Positions 1-27,470 of a DNA stretch of 28,737 bases are shown piece after piece (position 1 is the first letter of the stretch; every line of letters begins with the position of its first letter). A program made the position numbers and the translations under genes. Source of the stretch: Streptomyces katrae (lineage in GTDB: Bacteria > Actinomycetota > Actinomycetes > Streptomycetales > Streptomycetaceae). Where the stretch lies: positions 1 through 28,737 of the forward strand of contig NZ_JZWV01000088.1 in assembly GCF_000966975.1 (NCBI RefSeq), given 5' to 3'. The notes beneath the pieces are model-generated. The model worked only from the letters and a program-made list of their open reading frames with translations. It was not told where the DNA came from and ran no database searches.

Positions 1-598
1 CCCCCCCCCCCTGCCACTGGCGGGCCTCCTCGGCGGTGACCAGGCCGTCGTCGGCGCCGCGCAGGGAGCAGATCGGCACGGCCAGCGGGACGTCGGTACT
101 CGGTACGTAGCTCTCGTGCATCTCGCAGTCGGCCTGCAGGACGGGGAGGATCAGCTCGCGCATCTCCGGGTGGTCCAGGGCCTCGTGCCGGAACCCCGCG
201 AACTCCTCGACCCTGGCGAGGAACTCCTCGTCCGGGAGCCCCGCCGCGCGCCGCTCGCGCTGGGTCCACGGGCCGGGCGAGCCGCTGACGACCAGCCGCT
301 CGACCCGCACGCCGCGCTCGGCCAGCAGGTGGGCCAGCTCGTAGGCGAGGACGGCGCCCAGGCTGTGCCCGAACAGGACGGTCCGCGCCCCTTCGCCGAG
401 GTCGGCGACGACCTCGTCGATCACGCCCTTGGCGGCTTCCTGGACGTTGCGGTACGGCTCCTCCAGGATCCGCCGCTCCCGGCCCGGCAGCTCCACCGAG
501 GTGACGCGCCAGCGCCCGGCGGCCAGTTCCCGCCAGGGGTGGAAGAAGGAGGGTCCCGCTCCCGCGAACGGCACGCACAGCAGTGTGGTCTGCGTCAT
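1..598 (-). CDS. Type II thioesterase, 3' end cut by window edge
   Basis: External editing thioesterase of the alpha/beta-hydrolase fold. The family removes misprimed or stalled acyl groups from NRPS carrier proteins in the cytosol. About 199 residues are visible. They begin MTQTTLLCVPFAGAG, the usual family opening, and carry the nucleophile elbow GHSLG with Ser79 and the acidic residue of the triad in RGADDG near residue 183. The catalytic His region lies beyond the window. The start is ATG at 598-596, preceded by GGAG about nine bases upstream. An ATG slightly further upstream is out of frame. The gene follows the terminal NRPS gene by 43 nt on the same strand, so it is probably the next gene of the operon. 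The visible end runs into an 11-base C homopolymer at the window edge, so the last three Gly codons are untrustworthy. Confidence 0.93.
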   Translation of the reverse strand, partial: MTQTTLLCVPFAGAGPSFFHPWRELAAGRWRVTSVELPGRERRILEEPYRNVQEAAKGVIDEVVADLGEGARTVLFGHSLGAVLAYELAHLLAERGVRVERLVVSGSPGPWTQRERRAAGLPDEEFLARVEEFAGFRHEALDHPEMRELILPVLQADCEMHESYVPSTDVPLAVPICSLRGADDGLVTAEEARQWQGGG

Positions 599-641
599 CG
601 CGACCAGCTCCGATCATCGGTTCCTTGGTTCGGCCGGCTCG

Positions 642-4451
<3,810 letters not shown>

Positions 4452-4462
4452 TGCTTCACTCC

Positions 4463-21090
<16,628 letters not shown>

Positions 21091-21143
21091 TGTGTCTCCA
21101 AATTCGGCGAACCAGGGAGCAGGTCGAGCAGGTCGGTCGTCGC

Positions 21144-22337
21144 TCAGCTCTGGTCGAGCAGGGTCAAGAGTTCTTCGTTGTAGAAGTCGTCGATCGAGAT
21201 CGCCCCGGACAGGGTGGAGAAGTACCGGTCGATGTGCTCCTGGTGGCCGACGAGCCTGCGCAGCATGTCCGTGCGCCCCTCGGGCTTGAGTTCGGCCACG
21301 TTGAGGGCGCCCTGGTACTGGCTGTGCGCCTCGTTGCCCAGCTCGTTCTCGTAGCGGCGCAGGGCGGAGCGGAGCGGAGCGTCCTCGTGCAGGCGGTCCC
21401 CGATGAGGTCGGTGAGGGACTGGGCCTGGACGAAGGCCTCGGTGATCCCGCGGGCGGTGATGGAGTCCTTGTGGTTGACCGCGTCGCCGACCAGCACCCA
21501 GCCGGGCCCGTAGGCCTTGCGGAAGAAGTTCTCCTGGTGGCCGGTGCCGTACATCTGCTCCTCGCGGCTGCCGCCGCGCATCCGCTCGTACAGGTCGGGG
21601 GCGGTGCTGCGGACGGCTTCGAGGTAGGCGGGCTCGACGTCCTTGCGGACCTGGTTGTAGTCGGCCTGCGGGAAGTACGTCATGATCAGCTTGAGGTCGT
21701 CGTTGGTGGGGACGGCGGCGACCCAGCGCCCCGGCCGCTCGTACAGCTCGAAGCTGGAGGGCACGCCGGACCAGTAGCTGTAGTAGACGCAGGTGGCCCG
21801 GGGGTGCTCGATGACGTACGGGGCGCCGGCCTTGCGGGCCACGAGCGAGCGCATCCCGTCCGCGCCGACGACCAGACGGGCCCGGGCGGTGGCCTCGGCG
21901 CCGCCGGGGGTGGTGTAGCGCACGCCGCTGACCCGGTCCTCCTCCCACAGCAGGTCGCCCACCGCGCAGCCCTCCCGGAACTCCACTCCGGCCTCGACGG
22001 CTCCGGCCGCGAGGATCGGGTCGAGGACGTAGCGCCGGGGCGCGTAGGTGGTGGTCAGGCCGTCCATCGGGAGGGAGAAGCCGTCGATGCGGACGCCGGG
22101 GCCCTCGTAGCGCTCGTGGGTGATGGGCGTCGCGCCCGATTCGCGGATCCGGTCGAGCAGTCCCCACCGGTTCAGGAGGGCCACGCCCTGCATGTGGATG
22201 TAGTGCGAGGAGAGGGTGTCCTGCGGGAAGCGGGCCTTCTCCAGGAGGAGGACGCGGTAGCCGCGCCGGGCGAAGAGCATGGCCGTCGGCGCGCCCGCGC
22301 AGCGGGCCCCGATGACGATGACGTCGTAGTCGTCCAT
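21144..22337 (-). CDS. FAD-dependent oxidoreductase/monooxygenase, PHBH-type (397 aa)
   Basis: Class A flavoprotein of the p-hydroxybenzoate hydroxylase/geranylgeranyl reductase fold. The N-terminal FAD strand-turn-helix reads [14 protein letters not shown] (residues 7-18 in part, with GxxxxG at 10-15; the middle Gly of GxGxxG is Arg, as in a known subfamily). It ends at the acidic residue of LLLEK near 33. A DG motif lies at 160-161 (VVGADGMRS) and the GD motif at 284-285 ([11 protein letters not shown]). I see no WxWxIP motif, so it is not a classical flavin halogenase. It lies between the stand-alone PCP (12 nt away) and the first NRPS. I infer that it oxidises the PCP-bound starter or a precursor residue. 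Start ATG 22337 has a GGGGG ribosome site. The exact substrate and reaction cannot be read from sequence. Confidence 0.9.
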   Translation of the reverse strand: MDDYDVIVIGARCAGAPTAMLFARRGYRVLLLEKARFPQDTLSSHYIHMQGVALLNRWGLLDRIRESGATPITHERYEGPGVRIDGFSLPMDGLTTTYAPRRYVLDPILAAGAVEAGVEFREGCAVGDLLWEEDRVSGVRYTTPGGAEATARARLVVGADGMRSLVARKAGAPYVIEHPRATCVYYSYWSGVPSSFELYERPGRWVAAVPTNDDLKLIMTYFPQADYNQVRKDVEPAYLEAVRSTAPDLYERMRGGSREEQMYGTGHQENFFRKAYGPGWVLVGDAVNHKDSITARGITEAFVQAQSLTDLIGDRLHEDAPLRSALRRYENELGNEAHSQYQGALNVAELKPEGRTDMLRRLVGHQEHIDRYFSTLSGAISIDDFYNEELLTLLDQS

Positions 22338-22349
22338 GGTCGCTGCCCC

Positions 22350-22568
22350 CTACCGGCTGGATTCGATGTAGGCGGAGATCGACGCGATCGTCGGGTTGAG
22401 GAACATCTGGTCCATGGGGACCTCGGCGCCCAGTTCCTCGATGTAGGCGCCCTGGATCTTGGTCATGATCAGGGACTGGCCGCCCAGGGCGAAGAAGTCG
22501 TCGTCGGGGCCTATGTCGTCGCGCTCGAACTCCCGGCACCAGATGGCGCGGACACCGTCGGCAATCAT
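22350..22568 (-). CDS. Stand-alone peptidyl carrier protein (72 aa)
   Basis: Free-standing PCP. The attachment motif is FFALGGQSL, with the phosphopantetheine Ser at residue 32. Gln replaces the usual His or Asp of GGHSL/GGDSL. The rest has PCP helical features, including [12 protein letters not shown] and a closing TIASISAYI. Its ATG shares one base with the stop of the stand-alone A gene (TGATG), so the two are translationally coupled and presumably made in equal amounts. The pair loads a tethered substrate for the adjacent flavoenzyme and then donates it to the N-terminal C domain of the 2597-aa synthetase. It ends in TAG, 12 nt before the flavoenzyme start. Confidence 0.95.
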   Translation of the reverse strand: MIADGVRAIWCREFERDDIGPDDDFFALGGQSLIMTKIQGAYIEELGAEVPMDQMFLNPTIASISAYIESSR

Positions 22569-24133
22569 CACAGTCCTCTCGCTATCGCGTCGGCGAGCGC
22601 CGCGCGGTCCACTTTTCCGTGCGGGCTGAGGGGGATCCGCGGGATGTTCGTGAACCTGGCGGGCACCATGTTCCGCGGCAGGTCCGCCAGGAGGCGGGCG
22701 CGCAGGTCGTCCTCGGCGAGGTCGGCGCCCGCCGGGACGACGAACGCGGACAGCTCGGCCTCGCCGGCGGCGGTGCGGGTGACCGCCACGGCGGCCTCGC
22801 GGACCCCGGCGAGCCGGGCGAGGGCGCGTTCGACGTCGGCGGGGTCGATGCGCATGCCGCGGACCTTCACCTGTGCGTCGATCCGGCCGAGGACGACGAG
22901 GTCCCCGTCGGCGTTCACCCGGCCGCGGTCGCCCGTGCGGTACAGGCGCAGGGGCTCCCCGTCGGCCTCGACCGTGGTGAACTTCGCGTTCTCGGGTCCG
23001 GCGGCGCCGAGGTAGCCGGCGCCGACGCCGGTTCCGGAGATGCAGATCTCGCCCTGCTCCCCCGGCGCGACGCCGCGCAGCGCCTCGTCGAGGAGGTGGA
23101 TGGCGGTGTTGTACGCCGGGCGGCCGACCGGGGCGACCTCGTGTCCGCCGGGCCGGTACCCGGCGAGGTCGTAGGAGGTGGCGACGTCCGTGCACTCGGC
23201 GACGCCGTACTGGTGCAGCAGGGTGCAGGTGTTGCCCTCGCGGCGGGCCCAGTCGGTGAGCCGTTCGGCCTTGAGGGCCTCGCCGCCGAAGAGCACGTAA
23301 TCGAGCCGGGTCAGGGCGTCCCCGCCGCGGGCGGTCTCCCAGTCCACCAGCAGGTACAGCGTGCTGGAGGCGCAGTGCACGGTCCGGATCGGGTGCTCGC
23401 CCAGCATGCGGTAGGCGAGCATGGGGTCGAAGTTCCGGCTCGTGGTGAAGTACTGGGTGGCCCCGCAGAACAGCGCGGTCATCAGGGCGCGCTGGGAGAG
23501 GTCGAACCCGAAGGCGCTGACGACCAGGTTGTGCGACCCCTGGTGCAGGCCGTACTCCAGCTGGAGCCAGTTCATCAGGTTGAACCAGCCCTCGTGCCGC
23601 ACGGCGGTCAGCTTGGGCGTGCCGGTCGAGCCGGAGGTGAAGACCGCGTAGCACAGGTCGTCCCCGGTGACCTCGATGGCGGGGGCGGTCGCGGGGAGCG
23701 CCGCGAGCCGCTCGGACAGCTCCTCGAAGCCGGTGACCTCGACGGGCGCCCGCTCGATCAGTCCGGCCGTCGCCGGGGAGGCGACGATCAGCGCGAGGCC
23801 GGGGACCTGGTCCAGCAGCAGCCGGAGCCTGGCGGGCGGGTAGGCCGGGTCGAAGGGGACGTAGGCCGCGCCCGCCTTGAGCGTGCCGAGGACGGCCACG
23901 AGCAGGTCGGCCGAGTAGTCCAGGCACACGCCGACCTTGGCGCCCCGCCCCACTCCGCGCGCGGCGAGGTGGCGGGCGAACCGGTTCGCCCGCGCGTCCA
24001 GCTCCGCGTACGTGGTCCGTTCGCCGGCCCGGAAGACGGCGACGGCGTCGGGGGTGGCCCGCGCGTGCTCCTCGAACCGTCGGTGCACGACGGGGTTCGG
24101 GGGCAGGGCGACCCGTTTTCCCTGAAGGATCAT
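22568..24133 (-). CDS. Stand-alone adenylation domain (521 aa)
   Basis: AMP-forming amino acid activating enzyme without fused C or PCP domain. Core motifs: [11 protein letters not shown] near 85-95, [10 protein letters not shown] at 165-174 (followed by Leu rather than Gly), FGGEAL at 282-287, YGVAE at 309-313 (usually YGPTE), YRTGD at 398-402, VKVRG at 422-426, and HGKVDR with Lys507. The pocket read by eye is DLRCLGQDVK (D211, L212, R215, C254, L281, G283, Q308, D316, V317, K507), which I do not recognise. Asp211 (GrsA 235) normally binds the alpha-amino group, so an amino acid is more likely than an aryl or fatty acid. R215 and D316 imply a polar or charged side chain. Start ATG 24133 is preceded by CCGGAG; the open frame extends upstream but overlaps the regulator gene and has no family similarity there. 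Confidence 0.94.
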   Translation of the reverse strand: MILQGKRVALPPNPVVHRRFEEHARATPDAVAVFRAGERTTYAELDARANRFARHLAARGVGRGAKVGVCLDYSADLLVAVLGTLKAGAAYVPFDPAYPPARLRLLLDQVPGLALIVASPATAGLIERAPVEVTGFEELSERLAALPATAPAIEVTGDDLCYAVFTSGSTGTPKLTAVRHEGWFNLMNWLQLEYGLHQGSHNLVVSAFGFDLSQRALMTALFCGATQYFTTSRNFDPMLAYRMLGEHPIRTVHCASSTLYLLVDWETARGGDALTRLDYVLFGGEALKAERLTDWARREGNTCTLLHQYGVAECTDVATSYDLAGYRPGGHEVAPVGRPAYNTAIHLLDEALRGVAPGEQGEICISGTGVGAGYLGAAGPENAKFTTVEADGEPLRLYRTGDRGRVNADGDLVVLGRIDAQVKVRGMRIDPADVERALARLAGVREAAVAVTRTAAGEAELSAFVVPAGADLAEDDLRARLLADLPRNMVPARFTNIPRIPLSPHGKVDRAALADAIARGL

Positions 24134-24234
24134 CAACTGCTCCGGTGTGAGGGGTTTCCCGGCGGGACGGCCGCCGGCGCACCACGGAACGGAACGGGAC
24201 CGGCCCGGCGCGTGCGCGCGGGCGGTCCGCGCCG
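24134..24234 (-). promoter_or_regulatory. Leader between regulator and A gene: LmbU-type palindrome and GC hairpin
   Basis: This 101-nt gap is the longest one inside the minus-strand operon. It contains the palindrome CGCCGGCG at 24172-24179, 38 nt upstream of the A-domain start; that is the sequence I recall as the LmbU target in the lincomycin cluster. A GC-only inverted repeat at 24203-24223 (arms GCCCG and CGGGC with inner CGCG pairs) could fold right after the regulator stop, but no T-tract follows. The same 8-mer occurs several times inside coding sequence of this GC-rich window (for example near 7649, 18418 and 28471), so it is suggestive only. An internal promoter driving the starter and NRPS genes is plausible. 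Confidence 0.35.
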
Positions 24235-24975
24235 CTAGGCGGACTTGAGTTCGGCGGTCGTCCGGTCGGCAGTGGTCCGGTCGGCGGTCTCCAGCAGCCG
24301 GGTCACCCACTTGTCCACGGGCAGACCGTGCGCGGCGGCCGCCTTGGAGAGGTGTTCGAGCTGGTCGGCGGAGAGCTCGATGGTGAGCTTCGTGACCCGC
24401 GGGCAGCGCTGCGCGGCCGCCGCAGCGGGCTGCTCGTCACCCCCGCCCGCGGGGAGCCCGGCCGTGTCGTTCTGTACGGCGAGGCCGGCGCGGACCGAGC
24501 GGCGCAGTTCGTTGCGCGACCACTTCTGCTGTTCGGCCCGGCGCAGCCAGTAGTCCTGCTCCGGCGGGGACAGCCGGGCCACCTCGGCGTGGTGGGCGAA
24601 GCTCAGGCCGTCGCGCCTGCGGTGGTGGTCGAACCGCCGCGCCACCCACGCGTAGTTGCGCAGCGTCTGGTAGTCGAGCCCGGTGCGCTCGATCGCCTCC
24701 TTGTAGCGCCGCCACCCGTAGGTGGCCTCGCCGAAGCGCAGCCAGTCGGCGAGCCACCAGGCCGAGGAGTTCCCGAGCTCGCGCAGATTGGTCCCGATCT
24801 GTTCCCAGGAGCGTTCCGGCAGGTTCGCCGGGAGGATCATCCCCGTCTTGCGCACTTCGGCCTGCGGTCCCACGAAGGACAGGACCACATCGCCTTGGGC
24901 GGGCCCGCCAGGACGGCCCGACGGCCGGGCCCGGTAGCTGCCCGCGGTTCTCACAGCGCCGCTCACGATCTTCAT
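24235..24975 (-). CDS. LmbU-family transcriptional regulator (246 aa)
   Basis: Cluster-situated regulator of the family that includes LmbU of lincomycin, NovE of novobiocin and HmtD of himastatin. The conserved core spans about 46-165: GMILPANLPERSWEQIG, SSAWWLADWL (70-79), TGLDYQTLRNYAWVARRF (98-115), LSFAHHAEVA, EQDYWLRRAEQ and WSRNELRRSVR. A C-terminal segment (194-230: TKLTIELSADQLEHL, then LPVDKWVTRLLE) resembles a ribbon-helix-helix unit. Between them is a Pro/Ala/Gly linker. The protein ends in a duplicated DRTTA pentapeptide made by a 15-bp repeat at 24251-24280. The start is uncertain: ATG 24975 has only GGGGG directly before it, and the first 40 residues are low complexity, so a GTG at codon 30 is an alternative. 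Lying second in the operon it controls, it may autoregulate. Confidence 0.9.
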   Translation of the reverse strand: MKIVSGAVRTAGSYRARPSGRPGGPAQGDVVLSFVGPQAEVRKTGMILPANLPERSWEQIGTNLRELGNSSAWWLADWLRFGEATYGWRRYKEAIERTGLDYQTLRNYAWVARRFDHHRRRDGLSFAHHAEVARLSPPEQDYWLRRAEQQKWSRNELRRSVRAGLAVQNDTAGLPAGGGDEQPAAAAAQRCPRVTKLTIELSADQLEHLSKAAAAHGLPVDKWVTRLLETADRTTADRTTAELKSA

Positions 24976-25011
24976 CCCCCAATTCAGAGTGTGTGCCAGG
25001 GCGCCGGTGTC

Positions 25012-25227
25012 TCAGTCCGCCGCCATGGCCTCGCGCAGGCTCCGGGGGCGCAGGTCGGTCCAGTTGCGTTCGACGTACTCCAGGCATGCGGCGCGGTCCG
25101 CCTCGCCGAAGACGACCCGCCAGCCGGCGGGGACCTCGGCGAACACCGGCCACAGGGAGTGCTGGTCCTCGTCGTTGACCAGGACGTGGAAGCGACCGTC
25201 CCCGTCGTCGAAGGGGTTCGTGCTCAC
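25012..25227 (-). CDS. MbtH-like protein (71 aa), GTG start
   Basis: Small chaperone-like partner that binds NRPS A domains and supports their folding and activity in the cytosol. The full family signature is visible: NPFDD at the N-terminus, [19 protein letters not shown] (residues 18-36), [17 protein letters not shown] near the C-terminus, with the conserved Trp residues. The start is GTG at 25227-25225, preceded by AAGGAA eight bases upstream; no ATG is available in frame. It is the first gene of the minus-strand operon, 36 nt before the LmbU-family gene. With six A domains in the window, at least some are expected to depend on it. Confidence 0.97.
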   Translation of the reverse strand: MSTNPFDDGDGRFHVLVNDEDQHSLWPVFAEVPAGWRVVFGEADRAACLEYVERNWTDLRPRSLREAMAAD

Positions 25228-25642
25228 GTGACACTTCCTTAACTGTCATGGGGTGACTAGGGAAGAAAGACCGTCAGGCCGGAGGTGCGTAAGAGCGGGC
25301 GCGGGTTCGCCGATCGGCGTCGTTCTGGAGGGCGCCCGGCGCTCCGGTTCGAGCGGTGGGTGCGGCGTACTGGCCGTGCGGGCGGGACCGCGGATGCCGT
25401 TCGGGCCCTGTTGCCCGCGGTGCCGGTCCGACTCGGCGCCCACTGTATACGCGGCCCTTTTGAGACACGGTCGAGTCCCGCTCGGGAGGGCGGGCGGGGC
25501 CCGCGCGGGCCGTCCGGGCCGCACCGCCTGAGGATCGTTGGAGAGCCGCCACACCCGTGGCACAGCTCACCTGATGTGCGCACCCCGCCGGGCGGGCGCA
25601 GCTCTATGGTGCGGGGGTGCGCAGCCCGACCGAGGGAGAGAG
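25228..25642. promoter_or_regulatory. Divergent intergenic region between the two operons
   Basis: No convincing gene lies in these 415 nt; the short open frames present have no family features and poor starts. Both operons should be promoted from here. The strip next to mbtH (about 25228-25275) is relatively AT-rich, the best place for its promoter, but I cannot align a confident -10/-35 pair. On the plus side a TATGGT box at 25605-25610 lies 33 nt before the thioesterase start, without a matching -35. Possible SARP half-sites are TCGAGCG at 25349-25355 and an 11-bp-spaced pair TCGAGTC (25471) and TCGGGAG (25482). The palindrome GTATAC is at 25445-25450. Confidence 0.5.
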
Positions 25643-26389
25643 ATGGACAGCACACGTCCTGCCTTGCGCTTGTTCGTCCTGCACCACGCGGGCGGATCCC
25701 ATCTTCCGTACCGCCACTGGCCCGCCGGACTGCCGGATTCCTGGGACGTGCGGCTGCTCGACGCCCCGGGGCACGGCTTCCTCCTCGACCTGCCGCCGCT
25801 GGACGACGCGGGCCGGCTCGCCGACTTCCTGCTGAACACCGTCGAGCCCGAACTCACGTGCCCGTATGCCCTTTTCGGCCACAGTATGGGGGCACTCGTC
25901 GCGTACGAGATGACCCGGCGGGCCGCCGGGCGGGGGCTGCCGCTGCCCGTGTGGGTCGGGGTGTCCGCGCGTACCGCGCCGCAGCCCGCGGGTCCGGCGG
26001 AGCCGTACCACGAGCTGCCGGACGCCGAGCTGCGGACCCGGCTGAACCTGCTGGGCGGGACGCCCGACGGGATCTTCGACGACCCCGAGCTGTGGGCGGT
26101 GTTCGAGCCGGTCATCCGGGCCGACCTGCGGCTGGTGGAGGAGTGGCGCCCCGGTCCGGGCGCCGGCCCGCTGCCGGTGGCGCTGTCCGCCTACGCGGGT
26201 GCCGGGGACGCGCACGCCTCGCCGGCGCGGATGGCCGGCTGGGAGGCGTACACCGAGCGGTTCCAGGGCCTGCGGGTCCTGGACGGGGGCCACTTCTACT
26301 TCCAGGACGATCCCCGGCCGCTGCTGCGGCTGGTCGAACGGGACGCGACCGCCGCGCTCGACGCGGCGGGCGCGGCGCGCTCCTCCTGA
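25643..26389 (+). CDS. Type II thioesterase, complete (248 aa)
   Basis: Second free-standing alpha/beta-hydrolase of the NRPS editing family, of usual family length. It opens LRLFVLHHAGGSHLPY (a variant of the common PHAGG opening). It has APGHG at 41-45, the nucleophile elbow GHSMG with Ser81, the acidic residue in AGAGDAHAS (Asp189) and the catalytic His in GGHFYF (His217), so the triad is intact. Start ATG 25643 follows a strong GAGGGAGAG ribosome site; an in-frame upstream start at 25538 lacks similarity. It is the first gene of a two-gene plus-strand operon, 33 nt before the SARP gene. The sequence differs clearly from the thioesterase at 1-598, so the cluster carries two non-identical editing enzymes. 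Confidence 0.95.
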   Translation: MDSTRPALRLFVLHHAGGSHLPYRHWPAGLPDSWDVRLLDAPGHGFLLDLPPLDDAGRLADFLLNTVEPELTCPYALFGHSMGALVAYEMTRRAAGRGLPLPVWVGVSARTAPQPAGPAEPYHELPDAELRTRLNLLGGTPDGIFDDPELWAVFEPVIRADLRLVEEWRPGPGAGPLPVALSAYAGAGDAHASPARMAGWEAYTERFQGLRVLDGGHFYFQDDPRPLLRLVERDATAALDAAGAARSS

Positions 26390-26422
26390 CCCTTGCGTTG
26401 CCCGCCCGTGCGAGGAGAAGAC

Positions 26423-27439
26423 ATGCAGTTCCGCATTCTCGGTCTGGTGGAGGTACGGGACGAAGAAGCCGGCCTGCACCTGCTTCCCACGGGCGCCAAA
26501 CAGCGTGCGCTGCTGGGGGCGCTGGTGGTGAGGGCCGGGCACCACGTCTCCGTGCGGCAGCTCATCGACGAGCTGTGGGGTGAGGAGCCGCCGGCCAACG
26601 CGGAGAACGCGCTGCAGGTGCACGTGGCCCGGCTGCGCCGGCTGCTGTCCGGCACGGAGGACGGCCGGGACGGTGGCCGGGAGGGTGGCCGGGAGGCGGG
26701 CCGGCGGGCGCCGCAGCCGTGGATCGTGACGACCTCGCGCGGCTACACCCTGCGGCTCGGCCCCGTCGAGACGGACGCGGCGTGCTTCCAGCAGCTCACC
26801 GACACCGCCCGGCGGATCCTGCACGAGGACCCGGGGCGGGCCGGTGAGCTGCTGCGCCGGGCCCTGTCGCTGTGGCGCGGGCCGGCTCTGGAGGGCAGCG
26901 TGCTCGGCGACATCTGCGCGGGCCGGGCCGCCCAGCTGGAGGAGGACCGCCTGACGGCGCTGGAGATGATGTACGACGCCTACCTGCGCACCGGGCGCCA
27001 CGGTGAGATCACCGGAGAGCTGATGGTGCTCACCACCGACCATCCGATGCGGGAGCGGTTCTACGACCTGCTGATGGTCGCCTTCTACCGCTGCGGCCGG
27101 CAGGCGGAGGCGCTGCGCGTGTACGAGCGGGCCCGCCACCGGATGGTGCACGACCTCGGGGTCGAACCGGGCCCCGCCCTGCGCCGCCTGATGCAGGCGA
27201 TCCTCCAGCACGACCCGTCCCTGGGTCCGGCGGCGTGCCCCCTCCCGGCCGGTCCGCCACGGGTCCCGGCGCTGCCCGCGGTGGCGGACACGGCGGCCGG
27301 GGACGCGGTGGTCCCCCTGATGGAGGAGATCGTCCGGTTGCGGGGCCGCATCGAGCGGCTGCAGCAGGAGCAGAACCAACTCATGTGCCGATTAGAGGAG
27401 TTGACCGGTGGAGCGCCGGTGCGGCGCGTGACGGCCTGA
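26423..27439 (+). CDS. SARP-family activator with C-terminal leucine zipper (338 aa)
   Basis: Streptomyces antibiotic regulatory protein that binds DNA direct repeats and activates pathway promoters. Residues 1-112 form an OmpR-like winged helix (FRILGLVEV, QRALLGALVVRAGHHVS, LIDELWGEEPPANAENALQVHVARLRRLL, then the wing RGYTLRL). Residues 115-262 form the bacterial transcriptional activation domain (ACFQQL, ALSLWRGPAL, ERFYDLLMVAFYRCGRQAEAL). A Pro/Ala-rich linker leads to a coiled coil at about 296-327. A repeat-derived run of Gly, Arg and Glu (81-95) enlarges the loop before the wing. Start ATG 26423 has GAGGAGA five bases upstream. Leu324 is encoded by TTA (27392-27394), the only in-frame TTA I found in the window, so translation probably depends on the bldA tRNA. 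The gene converges on the serine-hydrolase gene. Confidence 0.94.
   Translation: MQFRILGLVEVRDEEAGLHLLPTGAKQRALLGALVVRAGHHVSVRQLIDELWGEEPPANAENALQVHVARLRRLLSGTEDGRDGGREGGREAGRRAPQPWIVTTSRGYTLRLGPVETDAACFQQLTDTARRILHEDPGRAGELLRRALSLWRGPALEGSVLGDICAGRAAQLEEDRLTALEMMYDAYLRTGRHGEITGELMVLTTDHPMRERFYDLLMVAFYRCGRQAEALRVYERARHRMVHDLGVEPGPALRRLMQAILQHDPSLGPAACPLPAGPPRVPALPAVADTAAGDAVVPLMEEIVRLRGRIERLQQEQNQLMCRLEELTGGAPVRRVTA
26663..26710 (+). repeat. 12-bp tandem repeat within the SARP DNA-binding domain
   Basis: Three near-identical units of GGCCGGGASGGT (26663-26674, 26675-26686, 26687-26698) plus a diverged fourth (26699-26710) encode GRDG, GREG, GREA and GRRA. The insertion falls between the recognition-helix segment ARLRRLL and the wing strand IVTTSRGYTLRL. 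Copy number could vary by slippage without breaking the frame. Confidence 0.88.
27392..27394 (+). promoter_or_regulatory. TTA codon (bldA control point) in the SARP gene
   Basis: In-frame TTA encoding Leu324 of 338. TTA is rare in Streptomyces and is read by the developmentally regulated bldA tRNA-Leu. The residue sits at a core position of the C-terminal zipper. Confidence 0.85.
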
Positions 27440-27443
27440 CGGA

Positions 27444-27464
27444 CCGGAGGCCGGAGGCCGGAGG
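27444..27464. repeat. Triple 7-bp repeat CCGGAGG between convergent genes
   Basis: Three perfect head-to-tail copies (27444-27450, 27451-27457, 27458-27464) fill most of the 31-nt gap between the SARP stop and the serine-hydrolase stop. No hairpin with a T-tract is present, so I do not call a terminator. Confidence 0.85.
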
Positions 27465-27470
27465 CCGGGG

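Noticed and set aside
21144..22337. Flavin-dependent halogenase
   Set aside because: The FAD-binding motifs fit, but the WxWxIP motif is absent and the GD motif region resembles PHBH-type oxidoreductases.
24203..24223. Intrinsic terminator after the LmbU-family gene
   Set aside because: The inverted repeat is GC-only with a very short loop and no T-tract, so it cannot be separated from background in DNA this GC-rich.
25471..25488. SARP-type direct repeat TCGAGTC/TCGGGAG with 11-bp spacing
   Set aside because: Only partly matching copies, and no AT-rich -10 element lies at the expected distance; kept only as a note in the intergenic entry.
25246..25655. Small minus-strand open frames in the divergent intergenic region
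   Set aside because: They are Pro/Arg-rich, overlap one another, lack ribosome sites and show no family similarity.
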